Shown: positions 1-12,260, counted from the first letter of the stretch. The stretch: 64,000 bases of DNA from Atherix ibis (GCA_958298945.1 OY282610.1:21538233-21602232), one strand, 5' to 3'. Numbers and translations: made by a program. Notes: a model not told the origin generated them from the letters alone.

Positions 1-719
1 ACACCATCAATTTAGATTCTTCAAAATTGATTCGGACAAAAAGGAAAATACATGTTTGAATCAAGTTTTGAAATTAAAAGAAATTTTCGACCAATTCGAA
101 CTAAGTGATAATTTTTTCGACCAATTTGGACTATTATTCTTCAAAAATAACTTGAACTAAGAAAAAATTTAAATACTAACTTTGATTAAAATATTTTTTG
201 AAAGTCAATTTATACTTAATTATTAGTTTTTAAAAAAAAATAAAGTTTAAAAAAAAAAAGAATAAATTGCAAAGCATTAAAATATTTCTATATTATATAA
301 AATATTAAAAATGAGAAGGAAAAATATATTTGAAAAAATTTGAACCAATTTGGACTTAATATATTTCGATTAATAGTATTTTTTTTCTCTAATTTTGCAA
401 GGCTTAAAGGTAATTTGAACGAAAAAATGCAAGTCACTTGGTCTGTAAGGTATTTGAATAGAAATAGTCAATCGTATTAAGAAAATGATCAAATGTTTGC
501 CTTCGAACCAATTTGAACTTAGAATTTACCTTTTGATTTGGTATTTTTTTTCTCAATATATGTTGTATTTTTTATTGAATAAAATTGTTTTTATCAGCAT
601 CTCTACTAGACCAAAATGTTTGTAGAAAAATTTACATGATTTCCATTTTTATGATTTCATTAAGTTTTTTTATACAACTATAAAATGTATGATCTCATAT
701 AGAAAATGGTTGCTATTAA
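1..719. other. AT-rich non-coding DNA with a recurring CCAATTTGGACTTA motif
   Basis: No convincing open reading frame. The stretch is strongly AT-rich. A short motif, CCAATTTGGACTTA or close to it, recurs near 121, 345 and 508. The same motif is found near 62210 at the other end of the window and inside the 165 bp array at 21.5-22.9 kb, so it is probably part of a dispersed repeat. Nothing else is recognised. Confidence 0.5.
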
Positions 720-896
720 CAACGACAAATGGCGGTGACCAATTATTTATTACCGTAAGTCACCACGATTCATGTGCACAAGCACGACTCTAAGTACTAA
801 GCGAGCATTGCTAGCCCATGTAACCACTTTTATTACGTGGTCAGTATGGCGGCGCTGGTTTACCTGTCTGTGCAGTCCAATGTCATTTTGGTTCTT
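720..896. other. Mixed-composition island, possible conserved non-coding or regulatory DNA
   Basis: This 180 bp stretch has clearly more G and C and more sequence complexity than its surroundings. It includes GTGACCAATTATTTATTACCG, ATTACGTGG and ATGGCGGCGC. There is no ORF of note. Composition alone suggests possible function; no specific factor or transcript can be named. Confidence 0.25.
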
Positions 897-938
897 GATT
901 GTTGATTGTTGATTGTTGATTGTTGATTGTTGATTGTT
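897..938. repeat. Heptanucleotide microsatellite (GATTGTT)n
   Basis: About six head-to-tail copies of GATTGTT, followed by degenerate GTTGATT/GATGTT copies to about 968. A simple tandem repeat. Confidence 0.9.
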
Positions 939-968
939 AATGTTGATTGGTGATGCTGATGTTGATTA

Positions 969-1867
969 ACTAACTAAACTGCTGTGTACCTTTTTATTCC
1001 TCTATTCTCTTCTCTACTATTGTTTTCTTTATTCATTTTTTGTTGTTGTTGTTGTTTTATTACCGTTCAATTATGCTAACTACAATTCACTGTGACATCA
1101 AATGCAAATAAATTTCCGGTGAAATGTATTATTTAATATTTATTTGTTAGCATAATTATGAATCCCTCCCCATTGTATCGCTTCCACAACAATTATTATC
1201 GTTATTCCTATTCATGGTTTTGACTGTTGTCGGTTTTTTCATCCAGTATATTTTTTTTTTTATGTTACATTCTTTATTATGGTTCCTCTTTCCATTATTG
1301 AATATTACCATTGCTCGATTATTATTCCATAATCTAGTCGTTCATCTTTCCACCAATTCCATATAATTATTTATGCATAATAATAAGAAGAATGAATGAA
1401 TAAATTAAAAAAATAATAATAATAAAAATGCATGAATGCGTTTTGAATTTGAAATGAGATAAAATTAAATTTTTTGAACTTAGAATTAAATAATTACACG
1501 TACGACTTTTATTTAGAAATTAAGCCTATTTTTCTTTCTATCTCCTATTCAATAAAAAAAGCTTTTGTGTAATTATACTATAAGTGTAGTGGACATTTGG
1601 CTTTCTAAATCATAATTGTTATTTGTATATTATATGAACACTATCAACAGTAATAAAAAAAAATATCGTTTAACTTTATTTATCAAAAAGGATTCAATGA
1701 AAAAGGATTAAATTGTTCAGTTTTCCTAATTCTAAGCGAACTGCTATTTTATACATTGTTTTTTTTGGGGGGGTTTCGTACTTTTCTCTGACAAATGTTA
1801 AGGGCTGAAGATATTAAAATAATTTTACATTTTTAATAATCCTTATTTCCCAACAAAAAAAAAAAAA
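969..1867. other. AT-rich DNA with simple repeats
   Basis: No supported gene. It contains a short (GTT)n run near 1040-1058, an (AAT)-rich tract near 1411-1428 and a run of eight G at about 1767-1774. Otherwise it is A/T-rich and featureless to the eye. Confidence 0.5.
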
Positions 1868-3310
1868 AAATGGCGGAAAATACCAAAAAAATGCGGTTTA
1901 CATTTTTATAAAATTATTTTTTGAATGTTTTTTTGAGAAATAAACAAGATGTTAAAAAAAGGTTTATTTATAAAATTTGATGTTATTAAAATAAAAAAAA
2001 TAAAAAATTTAAAAATGGCGCCCAATGATTTTTAGTAAAAATTTTTTATTAAATACAACAATAAAAATTGTTGCAAATGAAAATAATTTTCTTGAATGTT
2101 TTTGGAAAAAATTTTGGGGGAGACATTAACAAAAGAAATTATTATATTTAAATTAAATTAAATATTTAAAAAAAATGGCTTTTAATAAATATTTAAAAAA
2201 AAAAATGTCTTTCAAAAGTAACCAACTTTCATTGCGCCACTAAAAATATCGACATTTTTATTCAAATATTTTTGGAATTAAAAAATGTGTACAATCTTTT
2301 CCAGAAAATAATTTGTTGAAATGATTTTAGAACAATTTTCAAGCAAAAAAAAAAATTGGTAGCCAAAAAAAAAAATGGCGCCCGAAATTTTTACCCAGTA
2401 ACCAAATTTTTTTCCACCATAAAAAAACGATTTGATAATTCATGTAAACGTAAGACAAAAAAAAATTTTGGAAATTTTTGCATATTTTACTAAAAATCCT
2501 GCGAACAAAAAATTTCCTTTCAGAGATCTTAATTTTTGTAAAAATATTTTTGAAGTTTTTTTTCGAGGAATTTTTTGGAAGTTTTTGAAAAATTGCATTT
2601 TTTTTGCTGAATGAGTGGTAAAAAAAATGGCGTCCAATATTTTTAATTAATCAATTTTCTTTTACAGATGAATAAAAATGTGAAAATTTTTTGAAAGAAT
2701 TTAAGGAGAGAGAAATCCGTTTAATTTTTTACTACAATAAAAAACAAATGGCATCCAATAAAACTGAAAAATAAATATTTTAGTTCCATGAATTTAAGAG
2801 AAAAGGGAAATCTTTTTTCAAAATCGCACTGTGTACTTAAAAATCGATAAAAAAGTAAAATTTTCTTTCTAAGATAAAAAATACTTGAAATTTTTTTATG
2901 AAAATACTTTTTCAGTTTTTTCAAAAGAAACCGACAAAAAAATGGCGTCCAATATTTTTGATTAATCAATTTTCTTTTAGAGATGAAAAAAATGTGAAAA
3001 TTTTGTTAAAAAGTTTTTTTTCGAAAGAATTTAAGAAAAGAGAAATACGTAAAAAAAAAACTTTGAAAATTTCATTTTTTACTAAAAACAAATGGCGTCC
3101 AATAAAAGTCAAAAATGAATATTTTAGTTCCATGAATTTAAGAGAAAAGGCACTGTTTACTTAAAAATCGATAAAAAAGTAAAATTTTCTTTCTAAGATA
3201 AAAAATAATTGATTTTTTTTTATGAAAATACTTTTTGAGTTTTTATTTTTAATGAATATAAGTTTTTTTTTCTCTAAAAAAAAAACCTACAAAAAAAATG
3301 GCGCCCAATT
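1868..3310. repeat. Degenerate repeat region punctuated by AAAATGGCG(C/T)CC
   Basis: A motif of the type AAAATGGCGCCCAA or AAAATGGCGTCCAA occurs near 1870, 2015, 2375, 2628, 2942, 3092 and 3298, with weaker forms near 2175 and 2748. Within it, about 2627-2940 and 2941-3240 are imperfect tandem copies of each other: both contain ATGGCGTCCAATATTTTT, then TTAATCAATTTTCTTTTA, then AATATTTTAGTTCCATGAA. Short ORFs here are AT-rich read-throughs of the repeat and are not called as genes. Confidence 0.65.
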
Positions 3311-5182
3311 TTGTTTAAATGACATAATCTTTTTGAACTTACCAAAAAAATTGCCAACTTATTACGATAAATGTTCATATCTGATCAGTAAAAATGAAAA
3401 TAATGGCAACACTTTTTATTCAAAAACTTACCAATAATCATTCACAATAACAATAGTTCCATTTTCAAGTATCCGAGTCTCATCAACATTATAACGGTAT
3501 TTAAGAATATAAACGAACCGAAATAAATCTCCAATAGCAAACTGTAGAGAAAGAGACAAGCAGCAAAAAAAAGACAATTTGCAAAATAAATCCAATACAT
3601 AAGAACATCACTGAAGAAAAAAGTACATTTTTTGCAATGAGAGGAAGTGCAAAAAGTACAAGAAGAAGAAAATTAAATTGAAATTAAGAAAAAAAACCCT
3701 AAAGAGTTAAAAAACCGTTAGTTCAGTTTTGTGTAGTTTAGTAAAAGTACGATCATCTACCTCGCTTGACGGATGTACACGCGTACACTCGCTGTGCAGA
3801 CATTTATGGCCATTTGTGTATGGGTAAAAATTGGTTTTGTTGTTGTTGTTGTTGTTGTGTTGTTATTATTGCTAGAATTGCAATTATACACGTACAATAG
3901 AAATGCAGGTCCACCACTTCATAACGGTTTCTTGTAATTTTTTTTTTTTTTTTTTGTTGTTATGTTGTTGCCTTTTGCTTAGTCACCTTTCGTTAGTCTT
4001 CATCGAATGGTTTTCGTAGCGTCGATGTTGTGTTTCGTTGTCCGACCGCATCATGGTGGTAGCTGCTGGCTGTCATCTCACGATGTGGTATGCACAGTGT
4101 TACCATATTAATAAAATTCTATGTTTCACCATTTGTTCTTGTGCTATTTTTTATTGAATTTTGTTTTTTCTTTAAATTTTTTTGCAATTGTTAACGAGAT
4201 TTTTTGCATTCACATTTTTCTTCCAATCAATTTTTATTCACATTCTAACTCTGAATTTATTACAAAAATTATTCTACTATACAATTCGCCATTGTTATTG
4301 TTAATTCCATAGCTGGAAGTGCTGTATTTTTGGACGATTTCATTAATAAAGTCCCATATGCATATATTTTCAATGTATTTGTGCATTTATGTATATATGG
4401 CATGATATTTTTATTTAGAAAAATCACAAGGTAACCCCCCGCAAAAATACTATATTCTCTTAGGTATTCGTAAAAGAGATTACAAAAATTATAACAAAAA
4501 AAAAGATGACCGAAATTAATTCAGAAACATAAAAAAATAATAATAAAAAAAATATGTACATACAGGCTGACACACACACACACACTCACAAACACATAAA
4601 AATATCTGCGCCAACGAAATTAACCATGTGGGATGAGGATCACTCAAATCTCTTTCTCTATTTTTTCTATCTCTATCTCTATTATTATTTTTTTTTACAT
4701 ATTCATAGAAAAAAAAAACTGTTCACAATTCATTTCAAATGTGTGTGTGTGTGAATTTTTTGACAGTTTAAATATAATAAATTTTTTGCAACTGCACGAT
4801 TTCTATACTTGTGCATATATGTATTCATAAATAAATTCGCATGACCTAATATTTTATAATGTAAACGAATTCAATGTCATTAAATTATTTATTGTACATT
4901 AGTTATTTGTTTTGTGACGGAAGTCTTGTCTAATTTCTAAACTTTTCATCCCTTTAGTCGGCATTTATTTTTTTATTGTTTACCTGCAACATTTAGTCGC
5001 CATTTTTTTATGTTCTGTAGAAAAGGGCACAGGCAAAGCGAAATAGTTAGAGTGAAACTGCTGGTTTGATGAGAAGGTTGGGTGTCAGTGGATTATTGTT
5101 TGATTTGTTTTGTTAAAGCTAGAAAAGGTGTAAAATATTACCCATTAAATAGTAAAATAACTAATAAAAAAAATCTATTAAC
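3311..5182. other. AT-rich DNA with microsatellites and a few complex islands
   Basis: No supported gene. There is a (GTT)n tract at about 3838-3862, a (CA)n tract at 4570-4588, a (GT)n tract near 4740-4752 and a T-run near 3940-3955. Short mixed-composition islands at about 3745-3830 and 4010-4110 could be regulatory; they contain no recognisable coding signal. Confidence 0.45.
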
Positions 5183-5837
5183 ATTGCTGTTGGACTCTGT
5201 CCGCGACGAACCAAATTTGCTTCAGAGGGTCATAACTGGTGACGAATCATGGGTTTATGGTTATGACGTGGAAACCAAAGCTCAATCATCCCAATGGAAG
5301 CTGCCGCACGAGCCGACACCGAAAAAAGCGCGCCAAGTTCGGTCGATTGCAGGGGCGTGGTGCATCATGAGTTCTTGCCACAGGGTAGAACGGTCAATAA
5401 GGAATATTACGTGCAAGTTATGCGCAAGTTGTGCGAAACAATCCGCCAGAAACGCCCGGATTTGTGGAAGAACAAAAATTGGCTTTTGATAACGCCCCTG
5501 CTCACTCATCGTTGTTTGTGCGCGAATTTTTCAGACAAACACACTAATAATGCCGCCGCCACCGTATTCCCCAGATCTGCCCCCCCTGTGACTTTTTCTT
5601 GTTCCCGAAACAGATTCTTTGATCCATTTTTTGGAATGGGCAAAAATCGAAGACGAGCAAAAACACGTGCAAGCAAAGCAGCTGTCAAAAATTAACTGAA
5701 TATTCAAAATGGCCGAAATTGTTGGCATAAGTGAGAGACATGAGTACCAACATAACGCCACAGAAAAATCGAAAATCGAATATACTTAACACGCGGAAAT
5801 TCAAAATTCGCAATACTTTTTGAACAGACCTCGTACA
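5183..5837. mobile_element. Decayed mariner-type element with an inverted 5' end (fold-back arrangement)
   Basis: The left two thirds, about 5183-5600 on the + strand, read as mariner transposase pieces (DSVRDEPNLLQRVITGDESW, later HHEFLPQGRTVNKEYY and RQKRPDLWKNKNWLL, then DNAPAHSS and PPPPYSPDL). Several frameshifts and a deletion separate the pieces. The GDESW aspartate and the DNAPAH aspartate, the usual first and second catalytic residues, can still be seen. The right third, about 5625-5837, is in the opposite orientation. It matches the 5' end of the copy at 10.8-11.1 kb and finishes in the terminal sequence TTTTTGAACAGACCTCG followed by TA. The element is therefore rearranged, not a simple deletion copy. 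A left terminal repeat was not found. Family: Tc1/mariner, mariner branch (DD34D type), from motif recognition. Confidence 0.75.
5206..5600 (+). pseudogene. Broken mariner transposase fragment
   Basis: The middle part of a mariner transposase, broken across frames. One frame carries the GDESWVYGYD segment and continues to KKARQVRS near 5340. A second frame then resumes with GVVHHEFLPQGRTVNKEYY. A third frame is needed for DNAPAHSS and the PYSPDL segment. A full mariner transposase is about 345 residues. Here the N-terminal helix-turn-helix part is missing, as is the C-terminus. It cannot make a working enzyme. No host promoter or start is proposed; the methionine at 5082 lies in unrelated sequence upstream. 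Confidence 0.75.
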
Positions 5838-6789
5838 TCCACAAAAATTTATTATAGGTTAATTTTTTCTAATAATTTAAATATTTGTACAGGTGAAAAA
5901 AATCCAACTACTAATACACTTGTACTTGAATGTATTTTACATAGTTTATTTTTTATTTATTTATTTATTTATTTATTATTATTGGCTAACTAAAGCAAAA
6001 TACAAGAGCGAACAAAAAAAAATTCCATTAAAATCAAATCAAAAGAAAAGAAACTAAAATTTAAAAAAAAAAAAAAAATACAAAAGCGAAACGAGAAATA
6101 ATAACGACAAAAGAAAAGTCACAACTTCTTTACTTTAGATTCAATTCACAGTTACTTTAAGTTGAACCGGAAGACGATTTATTTGTTCTTATTTCCAATC
6201 TTCTGTTTTAATTTTATTTTTATTCTTTTATTTACTATTACTGATGATATTTTTGGAAAATAGAAAAATTAAACAACAACAAAAAAATAAACTTTTCATA
6301 AAAACAAAATGGCGAACAAGAATAATTTTGACAATTGCATTCAAAACAAGTGCTGCCATCTTATTTGTTGAAGCATGGTTATAATCATAAATGAAAAATA
6401 AGTTTTGACCAATGGATGAATGGGGGCTCCAATAACTGCTCCTTATCCCATAATAATAACACTAGAAGAAATTAACATAAAAAAGAAAATTATTACAGAT
6501 TTTCATTCGCACGTTTCAATTTTTTATTAATGCTAATTTATCGGTCATTTATTAATTATTATAAATTGTAAATGACAAATCTATAATACGATTGCTAATT
6601 AATTAATTAAATTGCATTTTTAAATTGAGCTTATAATTTGAAATTATTTTTTATCGAATTAAATCGAATTAAATCGAATAGAATCAAATTAAATAAATTA
6701 AATCGATATTTTTTTTTAAGTGTGCAATGGGTGATTTTTGGTAATTGGTAATTTGGTTAACTTCTTAAACGGAATTTGTTATATTCTAT
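5838..6789. other. AT-rich DNA with (TTTA)n tract
   Basis: No supported gene. A (TTTA)n tract lies at about 5951-5978 and runs of A at 6063-6078. Repeats of AATCGAATTAA are seen near 6652-6705. A single ATGGCGAAC lies near 6309. Confidence 0.5.
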
Positions 6790-7510
6790 TGTAAGGTAGC
6801 CTCCACTTTTTTCGAAGCTAGGTGGAAATAGGTATCCTAAACGCAATAGGCGTGTTTTTCTAATATCCTCCAAAAGCTGATTTTTAAAGTTTTTGTTGTT
6901 AAAATTTCTATGAATTTAGTTGCAAAAGAAATTCTTGCAAATCATCCTCACACTCATGGCTCTACCGCATGTTTATTGGCCTCCACCCAGTAAGGTCCTT
7001 TCCTAAACGCAAGGGGGAGTTTCCGAAAAGCTGAATTGCAATGTTTTTTGGTTGAAATTTCCATGAATTTTTTTTTTTAAATTCTAAACCAAATTATCTT
7101 CGCACTCATGGCTCTACCGCGTGTCTCTTGGGCTCTACCCTCTAAGGTCATTTCCTAAACTCAAAACGGGTATGAAGAAGCTTTTTCTGAAAAGCTTATT
7201 TTTCAAAGTTTTTTTGTTGAATTTTCCATGAATTTATTTAGAAAAAAAATACTAAACTAAATAATCGTCACACTCATGGCTCCTACCGCATGTCTCTTGA
7301 CCTCAACCTTTTAAGATCCTTACCTAAACGCAAAACTGGTATGCAGAATGTTCTTCTGAGGAGCTAATTTTTTAAAGTTGTTTTTATTGAAATTCCCATA
7401 AATTTATTTTAGAAATAAAAATTCTAAAAAATTACCCCCCAAAAAAAAAACCACGAGGTTCTACAATGTGTCTCTTGGTCTCCAAACTTTAAGGAACTTT
7501 CGTACAAAAC
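6790..7510. repeat. Degenerate tandem repeat, about 4-5 units of ~145-180 bp
   Basis: Units share CACTCATGGCTCTACCGC (near 6951, 7111 and 7270, decayed near 7450), then TGTCTCTTGGCCTC-like sequence. After that come AAGGTCCTTTCCTAAACGCAA and a TTTTTGTTGAAATTTCCATGAATTTA segment. Copies differ by many substitutions and small indels, so the array is old. No coding signal. Confidence 0.7.
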
Positions 7511-9974
7511 AAAAAGCCGTTAAGTTTGAACACAAGATTTCTTTGATAATTAATTACAATTACACCAAAAATATATAAAATTAACAAAAAGAAAATATTA
7601 ATAAAAATTTGAGTTTTTCATAAAATTAACAAAATTCATTTCGAATTTGTTTAAATTTTAGCGGGTAAAATTTTCGATCGTTGGTTATATTTTTTTTCTT
7701 TTTTTTCGATATGTAAAATTTTTGACGTTAACTGTTGCGTTAAATGTTGACGCACCAAAAAAAAAACAGAAAAGAAAAAAGAACAACAACAAAAAAAACC
7801 GGCGTCTGACGCAGCACAACAATTCCGAATCTGGTCGACTTTGTTCGTTATTGTCTGTCGGACAAATCGCCTGTGGGGAGGCTAATGAACTTATTATTTT
7901 CTAATTGGAATTACATCATAACGATGCGCGCCAAGGGAAGAAAAAGAATGGCAACATCTTCGATTTGCTTGACTGCTCTTACTACCTGAGAAGCAGTGTC
8001 ATAGGTTGCCAACCTAGTTCATAAGTTGGTGGTGGTATGGTGGTTACTAGAAGGCATCCACAATTGTTTTCGTGTGGGTTCCTTGGCATAAAGCTGGAGT
8101 CGATTGTTCGCCTGAAGAGCTCTAGGGCCATCGCCTGGCATTCACACCACTAACATTTATGAGGGAAATTTAAGCTTGGAGCGGCTAGATCTGGCGATAA
8201 TTTTTTTTTTTTAAATCGTACAGAAAAAAACCGAATTTGTAGTACATGAATTGTTATAAAGTTTAGCCGAAAAAAGAAGAATCTTTTCTAGGTGTACAAT
8301 AACACACACACACACGCATTAGGGAAATCAACAAAAAAAAGGGGTACACATACACATACACATTACATAAGAAGTAATTGTGTTTTTTTCTTCTTCCCTT
8401 CAACAAAACTTATTGTTATGAATTCGATTTACAAATTAGTCCCGCTGAGCTTTAGTTTTATTTTATTCAATTTTCTTTTTAGGTTTACCCTGTTCTTTTT
8501 TTTTTTGTCTTTTTACCTAATATTATAATATTCACATACCTGTACATGACCACATTTATTGATTTGCAGAGAATAATAATAAAAAAGACTACAATCAAAA
8601 ATGAAATTTAATTAATATGAAAATATAACAGAAGAACAGTTTAGTTATAGAGAATATTAAATAATGAAAAATTATTACAAAAACAAAATGGAGTCGAAAA
8701 GCCTCATAAAAGTTGAGCTGCGTTCGATTTAACAATTTAACAAGAAAAAGAACAAGAAATGGAAAAATATTATAGTTTATGCTGCCATTATTATTATTTA
8801 TTTTATCTTGTATTCCTTTCGAATGATTTTTTTTCTACAATTTTTAACGTCAAAAAACCTTTGGAAATTTTTAGCAATTTTTAAATTAATCTAAAATGGC
8901 GGACGTAAATTGGTTTTTTTTCTCTTTTGCTCAATTATGCATGGTCAGCAATAATTTTTTTAAGTTGATAAAAAACAAATTACTTAAATAAATTTATATA
9001 ATAAATAATTGCAATAAAATATGTCAACTGAACATGAATCTTGTTATTTTACAATTAGTGTGACCTTCGGAACACTTAAGGAAAAATTTATGGGAAAATG
9101 GCAAAAGCAAAAATATTAACAAAAATTGCTTCGTAAGATGGTGGTTGTAATAAAAAGAATATTTAAAAAAAAAAATTAACCAGAATAAAATGGACACTTC
9201 ATATTTTTCCCAGAATTTCTGTAATAAATTAAATTCTTATCGTATTTTGGAGTCGTATGGCCGGTGTTTATTTTCTTTGCAAACATAAACAGTTGATTTT
9301 TATTTTTCGAATTTTTAACAAAACAGAGAAAAATAATATAAAAATAAAAAATAATAATAATCGAACTAACAATTAATATTGGTCGTGTAATCGTATGGCT
9401 TCGTAATAGACGGAAATTGAAAAATCCCAAAACGTTATTACAAGGACACCGAGGGGAGAATGGCGATTTGTATATTCAGTATTATTAACTCCACATTAGC
9501 TGTTGACACTGAAAACACAATATTTCCATTGCCCGGAAATTTGTATTTTGATGTTTAGTCTTTTTTCCTTTTTTTTTTGTCTTTCATTGATGGAAGTTTA
9601 AATAAGTTTCAAACATAAGTGGTGACATGTAGATGATATTAGTGGTAAAATAATATAATTTAGTGGAGGGGGCAGAGAGTTTTGTATTGAAGCGAAGACT
9701 TGACGATGTTTAATAGCGAATTTAATGGAATTAAATGTGAATTACGATGACGAGGTGAATCAATATATTGTATTATGTGTTTGAGGGGTGATTTTTATAC
9801 TATTGGGGGATGATTGAATTGGGGGAGGGTGGATTTATCGGAAATAAATGATGATTGAAAAACGTGAGGATAAGTTGGAAAGAATGGGAAATATGGTCAT
9901 GGAAAAAAGGTGATAATGACAAGGTGGAAAATGTCTTTTCTAACAATTGAAGAATACATGATTATAGAGAGAGA
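7511..9974. other. AT-rich DNA with isolated complex islands
   Basis: No supported host gene. A (CA)n tract lies at about 8303-8315. A more complex island at about 7800-8200 includes a possible retrotransposon trace (listed separately). From about 9430 to 9970 the + strand becomes increasingly G- and A-rich, grading into the purine-rich minisatellite that follows. Confidence 0.45.
8050..8130 (+). pseudogene. Possible trace of a non-LTR retrotransposon RNase H (very uncertain)
   Basis: One frame reads STIVFVWVPWHKAGVDCSPE before a stop. The VxVWVPxH core resembles the WVPGHxGIxGN motif of RNase H domains in non-LTR retrotransposons, but the downstream residues do not follow the family. Too short to be sure; it may be chance. 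Confidence 0.15.
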
Positions 9975-10790
9975 GTCATTGAAGAAGAAGAAGAAGAAAA
10001 AAAGTGTGGAAAATATGTGAAGAGTGGTGAAAAAGGGTCAATGAAGAAGAAGAAGAAAAATGTGGTGGAAAATATGAGAAGAGTGGTGGAAGAGGGTCAA
10101 TGAAGAAGAAGAAGAAAAATGTGGTGGAAAATATGAGAAGAGTGGTGGAAGAGGATCAATGAGGAAAAAAAAAAGTTGGAAAATAAAAGAAGAGTGATGC
10201 GAGAGGATTTATTGAAGAAGAGGAAGGAAAATGTGGTGGAAAATATGAGAAGAGGGGTGGAAGAGGGTCAATGAAAAAGAAGAAAAACAAGGTGGAAAAT
10301 AAAAGAAGAGTGATGGGAGAGGATTCATTGAAGAAGAAGAAGAAAAACAAGGTGGAACATATAAGAAGAGTGGTGGAAGAGGGTCATTGAAGAAGAAGAA
10401 GAAGAAAAACAAGGTGAAAAATAAAATAAGAGTGATGGGAGAGGATTTATTGAAGAAGAAGAAGGAAAACAAGATGGAAAATATGAGAAGAGTGGCGGGG
10501 GTCAATAAAGAAGAAGGAAAACAAGGTGGAAAATATGAGAAGAGTGGTGGAAGAGGGTCAATGAAGATGAAGAGGATAAAAAAGAGTTGGAAGAGGGTCA
10601 ATGAAGAAGAAGGAAAACAAAGTGGAAAATAGAAGAAGAGTTTTTGAAGAGGGTCCTTGAAGACGAAACAAAATGTGGTGAAAAATATGAGAAGAGTGGT
10701 GGAAGAGGTTCTTTGAAGGCGAAGAAAAATGTGATGGAAAATATGAGAAAAAGGATGAGAGATGGTCATTGAAGAAGAAAAATAATTTGT
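9975..10790. repeat. Purine-rich minisatellite, ~59 bp unit, about 13 degenerate copies
   Basis: The + strand is almost free of C. Units look like GGGTCAATGAAGAAGAAG, then AAAAATGTGGTGGAAAATAT and GAGAAGAGTGGTGGAAGA. The phrase AGGGTCAATGAAG recurs at about 59 bp spacing at 10034 and 10093 and irregularly afterwards. The unbroken reverse-strand ORFs across it (Pro/Phe/Ser repeats) are a by-product of the repeat and not genes. The array abuts a mariner remnant on its right. Confidence 0.85.
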
Positions 10791-10811
10791 GAAAACCATT
10801 CCTTGAAAAAA

Positions 10812-11122
10812 AAAACGATGGTTCATCACCAGTTATGACCCTCTGGAGCAAATTTGGGTCGTCGCGAACAGAGTCCAACAGCTCCTTAGCAATGTTAATG
10901 CGGTGCTGTTTTTGGTCAAAAAATGGGCAAAAATGGAAGACAAGCCAAAATACGTGCAAGCAAAGCAGCTGTCAAAAATTAACTGGAAATTCAAAATGGC
11001 CGAACTTGTCGGCATAAGTGAGAGACATGAGTACCAACATAACGCCACAGAAAAATCGAAAATCGAATATAAGTAACCCGCGGAAATTCAAAATTCGTAA
11101 TACTTTTTGAACAGACCTCGTA
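10812..11122 (-). mobile_element. Internally deleted mariner-type element, 5' part only
   Basis: On the minus strand the element starts at about 11122 with CGAGGTCTGTTCAAAAAGTA, next to a TA. It runs through a 5' region also present at 5625-5837 and then jumps to a transposase piece, ELLDSVRDDPNLLQRVITGDE, near 10915-10820. The DNA-binding N-terminal region between is missing, and the element stops at about 10812, where the purine minisatellite begins. The conserved motif ends in GDE, the first catalytic aspartate. It is non-functional. The sequence CTCGTATACGAG at the outer edge is palindromic, so a second terminus may once have been joined here. Confidence 0.75.
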
Positions 11123-11657
11123 TACGAGAATAAGAGAAGTGGTAGAGAAATCAATGAAATTCTTCAATTTATCCCTTAAACTTATTTTTAACTGAATGGA
11201 ATTTTTGAACAAAATTAATTTTTCTCCTATGCAAAGAAAAAGAATTATAAGAGAAATTCATTAAAAGAAAGTAGAGTAAATAAGTCATTGAAAAAGGAGA
11301 CCAAATAAGTTCATTCACGGAGAGTAGTTTTAATACAAATCCTCATTAAGGTATTTTTTTTTTGTTTTTGTAAAGAAGGTCTTAATCTCACCTAAAATAT
11401 TATCACCCTGCAGATTCAAATGTACTTCAAAAATAGATAATTTTAAGCAAAATGTAAATAAAATAACTTTTATACGAGTAAGAAGTGAATAGAACTAAAA
11501 AGAAAAGATACCAAAAAAATTATACACTCTTGTAAGAAGTTATTGACGATAATTGATAGTAGAGATATAGTATGACCTAATAATAATCGAGCCAACCAAC
11601 CAACAGCAATGAAATTGTAATAAAAAATAAAATCTCTTATGGGGTGGGAGGTGATGT

Positions 11658-11660
<3 letters not shown>

Positions 11661-11697
<37 letters not shown>
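11661..11697. repeat. (AAT)n microsatellite
   Basis: About twelve perfect AAT triplets. Confidence 0.95.
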
Positions 11698-11700
<3 letters not shown>

Positions 11701-12260
11701 TATGCAAAAAGGAAAAACAATAATAATTGTGGGTTTTTAGAACGACATCATTGACCATTTGATGTGTTTGCATTAAATTATTGGACTAACTGAATAAATA
11801 GTCGACTAGATGATGGTGGATGAATGAATGAATAAATTTATGCATGTTCTTGTTTATTATATATAATAATATTTTTTTTTTGTATCAAAAAATGCTTGAA
11901 TAAGCCGGACGGACGACAGATGAATGAATGGATGACCAACTAAATATATGCGACAATATCAACCAATGAACAAAATTAACTAATAGCTAGTAGTATATGT
12001 GTAGTTATTGAACAGAAACCAACCATACCAAGTCATACTATCAATCGTATCACTTGACCATTGTAGCCTCTCCTCTTATCAACATAATTGAGCTGTCATT
12101 ATTAAAGTTGACGCAATCGTTAATTTCAACTATTTCTATCTAATAATAATGAATGTTTTTTTTATATACTAATCGAAATAATTATAATTAATAGTTTTAT
12201 TCTGAATTTAAGTAGTATTTGTTATCAAAAAAAAAAAGAAAAAAAATTTCAACACGCGAC

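Noticed and set aside
10209..10829. 206-codon reverse ORF rich in Pro, Phe and Ser
   Set aside because: It is the complementary strand of the purine-rich minisatellite, where stops are rare by composition. It has no start context or similarity.
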